Source of the DNA: Papio anubis
Taxonomy: Eukaryota; Chordata; Mammalia; Primates; Cercopithecidae
Length of the DNA stretch: 64,000 nucleotides
Assembly (NCBI RefSeq): GCF_008728515.1
Contig: NC_044980.1
Span: forward strand, 31,016,290-31,080,289
Direction: 5' to 3'
Part shown: positions 55,120-64,000 of the stretch, piece by piece
Layout of the letters: each line of letters begins with the position of its first letter
How positions within the stretch are numbered: the first letter of the stretch is position 1
Position numbers and translations under genes: made by a program
Notes under the pieces: generated by a model
Told to the model about the DNA's origin: nothing
Databases searched by the model: none
What the model saw: only the letters and a program-made list of their open reading frames with translations

Positions 55120-55416
55120 GGCTGGGCAAGGTGGCTCATGCCTGTAGTCCCAGCACTTTGGAAGGCCCAGGCAGATGGATCACTTGAGGTCAAGAGTTCA
55201 AGACCAACCTGGCCAACATGGTGAAACCTGGTCTCTACAAAAATACAAAAATTAGCCAGGCATGATGGCAGGTGCCTGTAATCCCAGCTATTCTGGAGGC
55301 TGAGATGAGAGAATCATTTGAATCCAAGAGGCGGAGGTTGCAGTGAGCCAAGATTGTGCCATTGCACTCCAGCCTGGGCGACTAAGCGAAACCATCTAAA
55401 AATTAAAATTAAAATT
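55120..55416 (+). mobile_element. Alu
   Basis: The TSD AATAA-TCATGTAG lies before 55120 and after the (AATTA)n tail. Confidence 0.94.
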
Positions 55417-55431
55417 AATAAATCATGTAGA

Positions 55432-55721
55432 TTAATCCACTTCTGGAAGAAGAGGAAAGGTGTACTTGAGTTAGTTCCTGTTGTGTAATAAGATTCTATA
55501 TTGAAATCTCAAAGAGAATATAAGCCTGGATCCCTACCCACGAAATGCAGACCCTTTACACCTGTGCAGTGCATGCTTGATGGTGAACTAGTCTCATACA
55601 CACACTTTGCTGACGAGAAGCTGCAAGCCCAGTAGGTGAAGAGACTCCGTTTGGGTATCAGGAGCAGAGTCAGGACAAGCAGCTAGGTGTCTGGAGTGAC
55701 TGGAGCATTCTTGCCAGGGAA
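55432..55721. other. non-repetitive intron
   Basis: Nothing recognised. Confidence 0.4.
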
Positions 55722-55810
55722 CAGCCGAGATGGCACCATTGCACTCCAGCCTTGGGAGACAAGAGTGAGACTTTGTCTCAAAAAAATAAATAAACAAAAT
55801 AAATAAATAA
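55722..55810 (+). mobile_element. Alu 3' fragment
   Basis: CAGCCGAGATGGCACCATTG to the (AAATA)n tail only. The rest of the element is absent. Confidence 0.85.
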
Positions 55811-55811
55811 A

Positions 55812-56131
55812 CGGGCGGGGCGCGGTGGCTCACGCCTGTAATCCCAGCACTTTGGGAGTCCGAGGCGGGCGGATCATGAGGTCAGGAGATCGAGACCATC
55901 CTGGCCAACATGACGAAACCCTATCTCTACTAAAAATACAAAAAATTAGCCAGGAGTGGTGGCAGGCCCTTGTAATCCCAGCTACTTGGGAGGCTGAAGT
56001 AGGAGAATTGCTTGAACCCGGGAGGCGGACGTTGCAGTGAGCTGAGATCATGCCATTGCACTCCAGCCTGGGCAAAAAGATAGAAACTCCATCTCAAAAA
56101 AAGTAAAAAATAAAAATAAATAAATAAATAA
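55812..56131 (+). mobile_element. AluY-type
   Basis: GGGCGGGGCGCGGTGGCTCA start directly after the tail of the preceding fragment; tail (AAAT)n. Confidence 0.94.
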
Positions 56132-56156
56132 TGATAAAAAGATCATAAAGAATATG

Positions 56157-56451
56157 AGGCCGAGGACAGTGGCTTGCACCTGTAATCCCAGCACTTTGGG
56201 AGGCTGAGGTAGGCGGATCACTTAAGGTCAGGAGTTCAAGATCAGCCTGGCCAACATGGTGAAGCCATGTTTCTACTAAAAATACAAAAAATTAGCCAGG
56301 CGTGGTGGTCCACGCCTGTAGTCCCAGCTACTCGGGAGGCTGAGGCAGAAGAATTGCTTGAACTTGGGAGGCAGAGGTTGCAATGAGCCGAGATCGTGCC
56401 ACTGTACTCCAGCCTGGGTGACAGAGTGAGACTCTGTCTCAAAAAAAAAAA
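56157..56451 (+). mobile_element. AluS-type
   Basis: GGCCGAGGACAGTGGCTTGC start, A11 tail. Confidence 0.94.
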
Positions 56452-56611
56452 TTGGCCAGGCATGATGGTGTGTGCCTGTAGTCCCAGCTGCTTGTGAGGC
56501 TGAGATGGGAGATCACCTGAGCCCAGTAGGTAGAGGCTGCAGTGAGCTGAGATTGTACCACTGTACTCTAGCCCTGATGAGTAACACAGTAAAACCCTGT
56601 CTCAAAAATAA
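56452..56611 (+). mobile_element. Alu right-arm fragment
   Basis: TTGGCCAGGCATGATGGTGT through CCCTGTCTCAAAAATAAAAA. It abuts the previous Alu tail and lacks the left arm. Confidence 0.85.
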
Positions 56612-56796
56612 AAAGCAAAAAGTAAATGAAGTAAGACTAAAGAAACTAAGATGAACAGCTAAAAAAGAAAGCAAGAAAAAATATATATACATATGGTATT
56701 TGTAGTTTGGAAACAGATAAAATACACAAAATTCTGTGAGGTCTTCAATCTGTAAAAAATGAAATTATATTAAAAATTATATTCTGTGTTTTACAG

Positions 56797-56977
56797 GATG
56801 GGAAACATCACACACCAGGGCCTGTCGTGGGGTGTGGGGAGGGGGAAGGGATAGCATTAGGAGATATACCTAATGTAAATGATGAGTTAATGGGTGCAGC
56901 ACACCAACATGGCACATGTGTACATATGTAACAAACCTGCACATTGTGCACACGTACCTTAGAACTTAAAAGTATTT
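56797..56977 (+). mobile_element. L1PA-type LINE 3' end
   Basis: CACCAGGGCCTGTCGTGGGG, GGAGATATACCTAATGTAAA and ACAAACCTGCACATTGTGCA. Its tail region was the target of the next Alu. Confidence 0.94.
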
Positions 56978-56979
56978 CA

Positions 56980-57262
56980 GGCCGGGCGCGGTGGCTCAAG
57001 CCTGTAATCCCAGCACTTTGGGAGGCCGAGACGGGCGGATCACAAGGTCAGGAGATCGAGACCATCCTGGCTAACATGGTGAAACCCCGTCTCTACTAAA
57101 AATACAAAAAACTAGCCGGGCGAGGTGGCGGGCGCCTGTAGTCCCAGCTACTCGGGAGGCTGAGGCAGGAGAATGGCGTAAACCCGGGAGGCAGAGCTTG
57201 CAGTGAGCTGAGATCCGGCCACTGCACTCCAGCCTGGGCGACAGAGCGAGACTCCGTCTCAG

Positions 57263-57286
<24 letters not shown>
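56980..57286 (+). mobile_element. AluYR-type, youngest-looking Alu in the window
   Basis: Nearly consensus: GGCCGGGCGCGGTGGCTCAA, GCCGGGCGAGGTGGCGGGCG, GATCCGGCCACTGCACTCC. Long A tail. The TSD AAAAGTATTT lies at 56968-56977 and 57287-57297. Confidence 0.96.
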
Positions 57287-57293
<7 letters not shown>

Positions 57294-57297
57294 TTTA

Positions 57298-57689
57298 AAA
57301 AAAAAAAAAAAAAGAGCTACAAGAGAACAAGAAAAAAAAAAAAAAGGCATCAACAAGAGTGTAGGTAATTATAAAATTGAGTGACAGGGCATTCATTATG
57401 GTAGTAGCTTTATTGTTGTGTATGGTTAAAATTTTTTATAATAAAATGTTTTTAAAAAGTGAACAGCAAATGATAGGCACTCATGTCCTTGCTTGACCAC
57501 AGAGTAAGCTGTGTGATCTCTGGAAAGTTCCTTAACTATACAGAGAAAATTTTGGTTAGTGTGGATAATCTATAGGCTGCTGTCTCCCGCTCCTGATTTC
57601 TATAACACTTTTTTTTTTCAGTTATATTATTCATAGAATTTTACACTCAGAGATCTGGGGGAGACCCAAGAAATCAGTCAGTAAGATCC
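57298..57689. other. non-repetitive intron after the L1 A tail
   Basis: A-rich remnant of the interrupted L1 tail to about 57345. The region near 57490-57540 (GACCACAGAGTAAGCTGTGT) may be a MIR trace. Confidence 0.4.
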
Positions 57690-57870
57690 GGACTTAAATT
57701 CCAGGTCTCATACACACTTGCTTTGGATAAGTCACTTAAATACCTGAGGCTCAGTTTAATCCTGTGTAAACTAGGAATAATTACTATTATTTTTCAGAGA
57801 TTGGTAAAGACAAGATATGGAATGTGCTTAAATGTAGACCCCAGCACCTTGTAGGCACTTAATAAATGTA
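57690..57870 (+). repeat. MIR SINE
   Basis: TGGATAAGTCACTTAAATAC, CTGAGGCTCAGTTTAATCCT and GTAGGCACTTAATAAATGTA follow MIR in sense order. Confidence 0.75.
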
Positions 57871-57938
57871 AAGTATTGCAAAAAAAAAAAAATGTATTCT
57901 GTGTTTTAATATTTTATGGACCCCAGGTATATTTTATT

Positions 57939-58261
57939 ATTATTAATTTATTTTTTATTATTTTTTTAAATATTTTTTTGAGATGGAGTCTGGCACTATC
58001 GCCCAGGCTAGAGTGCAGTGGCATGATCCCAGCTCACTGCAACCTCTGCTTCCCAGGTTCAAGCAATTCTCCTGCCTCAACCTCCCAAGTAGCTGGGATT
58101 ACAGGCACACACCATCACAACCAGCTAATTTTTGTATTTTTATTAGAGATGGGTTTTTGTCATGTTGGCCAGGCTGGTCTTGAACTCCTGACCTCAAGTG
58201 ATCCACCTGCCTCAGCCTCCCAAAGTGCTGGTATTACAGGCGTGAACCACCGTGCTGGGCT
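57939..58261 (-). mobile_element. AluS-type
   Basis: The TSD AGGTATATTTTA lies at about 57926-57937 and after 58261. The head is a 40-base impure T tract. Confidence 0.94.
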
Positions 58262-58275
58262 GAGGTATATTTTAA

Positions 58276-59471
58276 TCCTCAGAAACCCATGAAGCTGGAA
58301 ATGCTCCTCAAAGAGATCCATATAATCACGTGGCTCAGCAGCATAAACAGCCTCTCATCTCTGGAATCACAGTCTAAAGATTTTGATAATTAACTCTCCT
58401 TTTCTACTTTGAAAAAGAAGCCCAAATTCAAACAGGTAAACAGTCATGTCAATTTGCAGGTGAGTTTTCAAAAGCTGATCTGGAGGCATTGTTCTCTGAA
58501 AATAAATTAAATAGAACAAAGGCTAGGCAAACAAGTCATCATCATTTTCTTCAGAAGGCCATGGTTTTCAGTGGTAGATTTTCATTGACCAGAGTAGGCC
58601 AATATCGATGTAAATGTAACTCTAAAACCTCCCTGCCACTCTCACGTTACAGCACAGCCAGGGCATCTAGGTGAGCCACAGAGAATTCCAGGTCTGGGGC
58701 ATTCCCAGGAGGCCAGGTCTGTGAACACATTCTGGACACCTGGCTTAGCTGACCTCCACATCAATTCTGTTGTGAGAGTTTCTTCATCTTCATCATCCTT
58801 AAGAGTCTCTAATGGGTTGGGAGAGAGGGCTCAGCCTCTGCATCCCCCATCCTCCCATGTGGCTTCTCAGCACGCGTCCCTCCTGCCTTCCAGATCATCT
58901 GACCTGCAGGGACCCCAGAAGCTCTCACCAGAAAGAGATTTGGGTGCCTGTTCTGCGTACAGGTTGCCCTCTCCTGCCATCCCTGCATTGTTGTTAACTG
59001 CAGAAAGACAGGAAAAGGTCGTCACTTTTGAGTTCCTTCAGTTTGCTTTCAATTCTTTTACTCCCCTCCAGAGGTCATCTTTGAAGACGAGTTCTGTTGA
59101 CAGGGGGTGCAAAATCTTAATTTATCTTTGCAGTACTCCTTGCAGAGAACTTCAGAGTTCAAAGCAAACAGTAAGACGAATGTTTGCTTTAGTGATCTTT
59201 TATCGTTTTATCCTTTGTAATGACCACAGAAGAGAAAGGAGTTTGCACGTAAGTTATAAATAATCATGTCAAGGGAAAATGTGGTGAAAGAAAAAAAAAA
59301 ACCAACAGATTTTAAGAACTCATTGGTGTTACTATAGAGTAAATAACTGGCAAATATTTGGTTCATGAGCGCATTTAAGGTTTAGAACTGAGATCTACTG
59401 CCTAAGAGACAGGAACCTGAGCTTTTAGGTAGAAGGGAGATGGAATATAATCTTTATTTTCAAGAAACTTA
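58276..59471. other. non-repetitive intron
   Basis: No splice-bounded exon found. A 180-codon frame at 58721-59263 is the longest in non-repeat DNA after PDZD2, but it begins at GTG and resembles nothing known. Confidence 0.4.
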
Positions 59472-59584
59472 GGCCGGATATGGTGGCCCATGCCTGTAAT
59501 CCCAGCACTTTGGGAGGCTGAGGTGGGCTGATAGCTTGAGCATCACAAGTTCAAGACCAGCCTGAGCAACATGGCAAAACCCCA
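59472..59584 (+). mobile_element. old Alu, first part
   Basis: GGCCGGATATGGTGGCCCAT to CATGGCAAAACCCCA, then broken by a THE1 LTR. It resumes at 60281. Confidence 0.93.
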
Positions 59585-60280
59585 TGATATGGTTTGGCTG
59601 TGTCCCCACCCATATCTCATCTTGAATTGCAGTTCCTATAATCCCCATGTGCAGTGGGAGAGACCTGGTGGGAGGTAATTGAATAATGGGAGCAGTTAAC
59701 CCCCTGCTGCTGTTCTCCTGACAGTGAGCTCTCACGAGATCTGATGGTTATTTATTTATTTATTTATTTAGAGACAGAGTCTCACTCTGTCACCCAGGCT
59801 GGAGTGCGGTGGCATGATCTCGGCTCGCTGCAAGCTTTGCCCTCCGGGTTCACACCATTCTCCTGCCTCAGCTTCCTGAGCAGCTGGGACTACAGGTGCC
59901 TGCCACCATGCCCAGCTAATTTTTGTATTTTTAGTAGAGATGGGGTTTCACTGTGTTAGCAAGGATGGTCTTGATCTCTTGACCTCGTGATCCTCCCGCC
60001 TCAGCCTCCCAAAGTGCTGGGATTACAGGCGTGAGCCACTGCGCCCAGCCAAGATCTGATGGTTTTACAAGGGGTTTTTCCATCTTTGCTCAGCACTTCT
60101 CCTTCTTGCCATCATGTGAAGAAGGATATGTTTGCTTCCCCTTCTGCAATGATTGTAAGTTTCCTGAGCACCCCCCCGCCGCCCAGCCATGTGGAACCGT
60201 GAGCCAATTAAACCTCTTTCCTTTATAAATTACCCATTCCCAGGCAGTTCTTCAGAGCAGCATGAGAATGGACTAGTACA
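59585..60280 (+). mobile_element. THE1-type solo LTR (MaLR), split by an AluY
   Basis: TGATATGGTTTGGCTGTGTC to GACTAGTACA, with GGGAGGTAATTGAATAATGG, CTCACGAGATCTGATGGTT, GTGAAGAAGGATATGTTTGC and TCTTTCCTTTATAAATTACC. No internal sequence. It lies inside an Alu. Confidence 0.93.
59750..60050 (-). mobile_element. AluY-type inside the THE1 LTR
   Basis: Perfect TSD AGATCTGATGGTT at 59737-59749 and 60052-60064. The head is (TTTA)n. Confidence 0.96.
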
Positions 60281-60476
60281 CCCTGTATCTACCAAAAAAT
60301 ACAGAAATTAGCTAGGCATGGTGGCATGCACCTGTACTCCCAGCTACTCAGAATGCTGAGGTGTGAGGATCACCTGAGCCTAGGGAAGCAGGGAGGTTGA
60401 GACTGCAGTGAGCCATGATCATGCCAATGCACTCCAGCCTGGGTGAGACCGTGTTTAAAACAAAAACAAAAAAAAC
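60281..60476 (+). mobile_element. old Alu, second part
   Basis: CCCTGTATCTACCAAAAAAT to GGTGAGACCGTGTTTAAAAC continues the Alu broken at 59584. Confidence 0.93.
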
Positions 60477-60574
60477 CTCATTTTATTCCGAAGATTTCTT
60501 TGGTTGGGGAAAAAAACCCCTGAAAGTTTAATTACAATGGGCCTTGCAAATGCTATTTATTAGTCATTTTCATT

Positions 60575-60597
60575 AGATAGATAGATAGATAGATAGT
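60575..60597. repeat. (TAGA)n microsatellite
   Basis: About 5.5 perfect units, directly next to the 3' end of the RPL21 retrocopy. Confidence 0.95.
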
Positions 60598-61136
60598 CTA
60601 GAGGTCTTTTATTTTTTTAACAGCTATTATGCCATGAATTCATAGGGAACGGGTTCCAGCAGCTCAGGCTACTTCCCATTGGTTCTCACAAAATGTGCTG
60701 CTCAGAGTGGAGCAGGCTGGCGCTTCAGTTGAACCCAGTTACCTTTCACTTTGGCTTCTTTCTTTTTCTGATCATTTTCCTCACACGTTTCAGGAAGCTA
60801 TCTCGACTCTTAGAGTGCTTAATATCCTCAATATGCACATTAATTCTCTTGGCAAGAATCTCGCCCTTAACTTGTTTGTTTACGACAGTGCCAACAGCAT
60901 GCTGGGGAACATTGTAGACTCTTCCAGTTTTGCCATGGTAACACCTGTGGGGCGTTCCTTTTTGAACATTACTCATTGCCTTGATGCCTACAATATCATC
61001 TTTCTTATAGATTCCCATATACATGGCCAAAGGAATAACTCTATGTTTTCTTAAAGGCCTGGAGAACATACTGGGTACCTCTCCTCTTTCCCTTTGTGTT
61101 AGTCATTTTGGCGAATTACTGGAGGATGGCGGTTCC
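60598..61136 (-). pseudogene. RPL21P: RPL21 (ribosomal protein L21) processed pseudogene
   Basis: Intronless minus-strand RPL21 mRNA copy: 5'UTR with GGAACCGCCATCCTCCAG, start at 61106, stop at 60627-60629 and a short 3'UTR with AATAAAAGACC. Recognisable peptide includes MTNTKGKRRGT, KCYHGKTGRVYNV-type sequence, VVNKQVKG, ILAKRINV, IKHSKSRDSFLKR and PVPYEFMA. Broken by a 2-base deletion soon after codon 11 and a second frameshift after FLKRV. Instead of poly(A), a (TAGA)n array abuts the 3' end. Confidence 0.95.
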
Positions 61137-61389
61137 ACTCATTATGTTTTTGAAGCCTCATTTTGGTTTATGTTTTAAAGTATGTTATCAAAAGGAAAAA
61201 ATTTAAATTATAAAAGCACTATCTACTCAATTCAGTAAGGCATCCAGTGGTGGTATGTCGCTAATATCTCGTCTATTTTGTCCTGAACTTTCTCCATGCA
61301 CACGTGTACACATGCGCACACACACAAACACACACATCTACAAGAATGGTTTTGTTGGGCTACACACATCTGTGGGTATGAAGTTAATG
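61137..61389. other. non-repetitive intron with a (CA)n tract
   Basis: Impure ACACACACAAACACACACAT-type tract at 61308-61338. Confidence 0.5.
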
Positions 61390-61491
61390 AGTCCTGATTC
61401 CACTACTTAACAAATGTGTGACCTTGGGTTATTTCTTAACCCCACTAAGCCAGACTTTCCCTAACTGTAAAATGGAATTAAGAACAATACC
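61390..61491 (+). repeat. MIR SINE, first part
   Basis: CAAATGTGTGACCTTGGGTT and CCCTAACTGTAAAATGGAAT. Interrupted by two Alus, resuming at 62093. Confidence 0.75.
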
Positions 61492-61493
61492 CA

Positions 61494-61777
61494 GCCAGGT
61501 GCGGTGGCTCACACCTGTAATCCCAGCACTTTGGGAGGCCAAGGTGGGCGGATCACTAGGTCAAGAGATCGAAACCATCCTGGCTGACATGGTGAAACTC
61601 CGTCTCTACTAAAAATATAAAAATTAGCCAGACGTGGTGGTGGGCACCTGTAATCCCAGCTACTGGGGAGGTGGAGGCAGGAGAATCACTTGAACCCAGG
61701 AGGCGGAGGTTGCAGTGAGCCAAGATTGCAACACTGCACTCCAGCCTGGCAACAGAGCGAGACTTCTCTCAAAAAAA
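61494..61777 (+). mobile_element. Alu, first of two at one target
   Basis: TSD AGAACAATACC at 61481-61491 and 61778-61788. Confidence 0.95.
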
Positions 61778-61789
61778 AGAACAATACCT

Positions 61790-62081
61790 GGCCAGGCGCG
61801 GTGGCTCACACTTGTAATCCCAGCACTTTAGGAGGCTGAGGCAAGCAGATCATGAGGTCAGGAGTTCGAGACCAGCCTGGCCAATATGGTGAACCCCCAT
61901 CTCTACTAAAAATACAAAAATTAGACAGGCATGGTGGTGCGTGCCTGTAGTCCCAGCAACTCGGGAGGCTGAGGCAGGAGAATTGCTTGAACCCAGGAGG
62001 CAGAGGTTGCCGTGAGCCGAGATCATGCCATTGCACTCCAGATTGGGTAACAGAGCAAGACTCCATCTCAAAAAAAAAAAA
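61790..62081 (+). mobile_element. Alu, second at the same target
   Basis: TSD AGAACAATACC at 61778-61788 and 62082-62092. Confidence 0.95.
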
Positions 62082-62092
62082 AGAACAATACC

Positions 62093-62200
62093 TAACTCCT
62101 AAGGCGATGAGAGACGAAATGAGGATCTGCATGTGAAGGCTTATCACGGGGACTGACATGCCATGAACACTTAATGAAGGTGAGCCGTTAATTTGTAACT
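62093..62200 (+). repeat. MIR SINE, second part
   Basis: GAGACGAAATGAGGATCTGC and CATGAACACTTAATGAAGGT complete the MIR 3' end. Confidence 0.65.
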
Positions 62201-62339
62201 TTCTCTTGTCACTTTAAAAAAACATAGCTTGATAAGCCTTTTGGTAGCTTTGAAAAACTACCAGTTCTCCTCCATTTCATCCCTGTCTTAGCAGGGATTT
62301 GCATATATATTTGAACTCTTCTACACAAGTTAGAATCCT

Positions 62340-62530
62340 GAACCTACAATTACAGTCATTGTTAATATAATGTTTATGCACACTTACAGTTATTTGCCAG
62401 CTCATTCTAGCTCGTAACACCTCTGCGACGTAATTGTCATTATCCCCAGTTACAAAGGAGAGAATCCAGGCTGGTAAAGGAGGGCTGAGATCTAAATCCT
62501 GCCCTCCTGGCTCCACAGCCTCTGTTCTTC
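62340..62530 (-). repeat. MIR SINE
   Basis: ATTGTCATTATCCCCAGTTA, GAGAGAATCCAGGCTGGTAA and CTCCACAGCCTCTGTTCTTC follow antisense MIR. Confidence 0.65.
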
Positions 62531-62674
62531 TCACCCGGCCACTCATTCTGACACAGCCCATCCCCAGTCAACAGCACAGCCTTCCAAAGGCACTGGGATA
62601 AGTCTGAAAGCAGTTTCCTGGCCCGAATTTGACTGGTTCCTAATAGAGCAACTGCTATCTGCTAGGCAGGGAAG

Positions 62675-62840
62675 GCCCCCTGGACCAGAAATCAAGAAAC
62701 CTGGGTTCCTGGAAGTTCCCACATCCTTCTCACAGTTTCATCACTTGTGGAGTAGGTATAATAATATCGATCATTCCTTCCTTGTGGGATGAAGTGATAG
62801 CCAGATAAAAGTGATGATAATACTAACAATATGACAGGAG
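62675..62840 (+). repeat. MIR SINE fragment
   Basis: GAAACCTGGGTTCCTGGAAG and CAGTTTCATCACTTGTGGAG, then TAGGTATAATAATATCGATC. Confidence 0.55.
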
Positions 62841-62972
62841 TTTAAGAAGGTATAGAAGTCTTTTGTGACTCTGTACTGATACTTTTATGACTAATTACTA
62901 ATACTTTCATTACTAGTTACTATGAACCAATAATAATGAAAGTTTTTGGTTTTTTTACTACCCCTGTTTTTT

Positions 62973-63267
62973 TCTTTTTTCTTTTTGAGACAGAGTTTTG
63001 CTTTTGTTGCCCAGGCTGGAGTGCAATGGTGCGATCTTGGCTCACTGCCACCTCTGCCTCCTGGGTTCAAGTGATTCTCCTGTCTCAGCCTCCAGGGTAG
63101 CTGGGATTACAGGCATGCACTACCACACCCGGCTAATTTGTATTTTTAGTAGAAACAGGGTTTCACCATGTTGGTCAGGCTGGTCTCGAACCCTGACTCA
63201 GGTGATCCTCCCGCCTCAGCCTCTCAAATCACGCTGGGATTACAGGCGTGAGCCACCACGCATGGCC
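62973..63267 (-). mobile_element. AluS-type
   Basis: The TSD TACTACCCCTGTTTTT/TACCACCCTTGTTTTT brackets the element. Confidence 0.94.
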
Positions 63268-63349
63268 TACCACCCTTGTTTTTAATGATATTCTTCATGA
63301 CTCTGGTAATTCAGTGTTTTCTCACCCTGGGCATATTAACAACAACTTT

Positions 63350-63646
63350 TTTTTTTTTTTTTTTTAGATGGAGTTTTGCTGTGTCACCCAGGCTGGAGTG
63401 CAGTGGCACAGTCTCAGCTCACTGCAACCTCCACCTCCTGGGTTCAAGCAGCTTTCCTGCCTCAGCCTCTCAAGTAACTGGGATTACAGGTGCCCACCAC
63501 AATGCCTGGCTAATTTTTGTATTTTTTAGTAAAGATGGGGTTTCACCATGTTGGCCAGGCTGTTCTCAAACTCCTGACCTCAAGTGTCCGCCTGCCTTAG
63601 CCTCCCAAAGTGCTGGGATTACAGGCATGAGCCACTGCGCCCAGCT
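63350..63646 (-). mobile_element. AluS-type
   Basis: T20 head; a diverged TTAACAAC-CTTT-type TSD lies on both sides. Confidence 0.94.
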
Positions 63647-63659
63647 GTTAACAACTTTC

Positions 63660-64000
63660 TCTTGATTTCATCATGTCCTTCATTCCATGTTAACGAGCCT
63701 ACCCGAGTTTCCACCAGATCTTCCTTGCTACCCTGGTTCCCTCTCCGAGTCTCCCCCACAGTGCTCCATGTGTAAACTGGAAAATAGTCATAACAGGGTT
63801 ACAGCTCCCCTTCATACCCTTCCCTCGCAGACATGCATTTTTAAATGGGCTAAACTCCACCCTCCTTGGGGTTAAAGTGCCATGTGTAAACAATGTGGCT
63901 TTTGAGATGGCCCCTAAAGCCTGGAGAGCCACGTTTTTCATTTGTGAGAAAATTATTCAAGGTTCTGTCTGGTCCTTTGCTTTTCCCAACTAGGAGCTTT
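63660..64000. other. non-repetitive intron
   Basis: Nothing recognised. Window ends here. Confidence 0.4.

Noticed and set aside
56775..57912. TATTCTGTGTTTTA occurs at about 56783 and 57895, as if flanking a 1.1-kb insertion
   Set aside because: The interval contains an old MIR and unique DNA, so it cannot be one insertion. A short AT-rich match is likely chance.
58721..59263. 180-codon + strand ORF in non-repeat DNA
   Set aside because: It opens at GTG, has a serine-rich low-information sequence and shows no known domain or convincing splice signals. It is within chance for 64 kb.
60598..61136. Functional RPL21 gene
   Set aside because: No introns, at least two frameshifts and flanking retrotransposition context show a processed pseudogene.

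Overview
This is nuclear DNA of an Old World monkey, and almost all of it is intron or gene flank. The primate assignment rests on about 65 Alu elements. The monkey assignment rests on a diagnostic Alu variant: several young copies read GATCCGGCCACTGC where human AluY has GATCGCGCCACTGC (near 11942, 29277, 44827 and 57210, plus a related form at 38028). I know that variant as typical of cercopithecine AluYR-type subfamilies. Macaque, baboon and vervet cannot be separated from this sequence alone.

The only functional gene part I can support is one exon on the + strand, about 16949-17784. It is the first coding exon of PDZD2, a large multi-PDZ protein. The start is ATG 17309, preceded by an in-frame TGA at 17282. 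The reading frame runs 158 complete codons into a consensus donor (ccag|gtaagt, cut after 17784). The 5' leader of the exon holds several upstream ORFs. One of them ends exactly where an out-of-frame ATGATG begins, 25 bases before the main start. By this reading, 1-16948 is the upstream intron or 5' flank and 17785-64000 is the next intron. No further PDZD2 exon is visible.

Layout: 1-15 kb is non-repetitive sequence with scattered Alus, a small palindromic DNA transposon (352-573), a 24-bp minisatellite (5077-5163) and a small GC/CpG-enriched patch (14385-14760). From 15.7 to 20.8 kb no Alu is visible, and the exon lies inside this stretch. 20.8-30 kb is intron with Alus, MIRs and a MaLR-type LTR. 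30-41 kb is repeat-dense: an ERVL-type solo LTR split by two Alus, tandem Alu pairs, old L1/HAL1 sequence, an unclassified LTR-like block, a U6 fragment, an L1PA 3' end and an RPL9 processed pseudogene. 44-57 kb is the densest Alu field, with several structurally odd Alus and three L1 remnants. 57-64 kb holds a triple nest (Alu into THE1 LTR into Alu), an RPL21 processed pseudogene and a MIR hit twice by Alus at one target site.

I found no new gene system. The observations most worth checking are the PDZD2 leader uORFs and several rearranged retroelements: an inverted Alu pair whose spacer looks like an inverted copy of the target site, an Alu carrying extra left-arm copies between one target-site duplication, and an Alu with an internal inverted segment. 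Repeat family names come from recognising consensus features by eye. Boundaries are good to a few bases where a target-site duplication (TSD) is given and to about 10-20 bases elsewhere.
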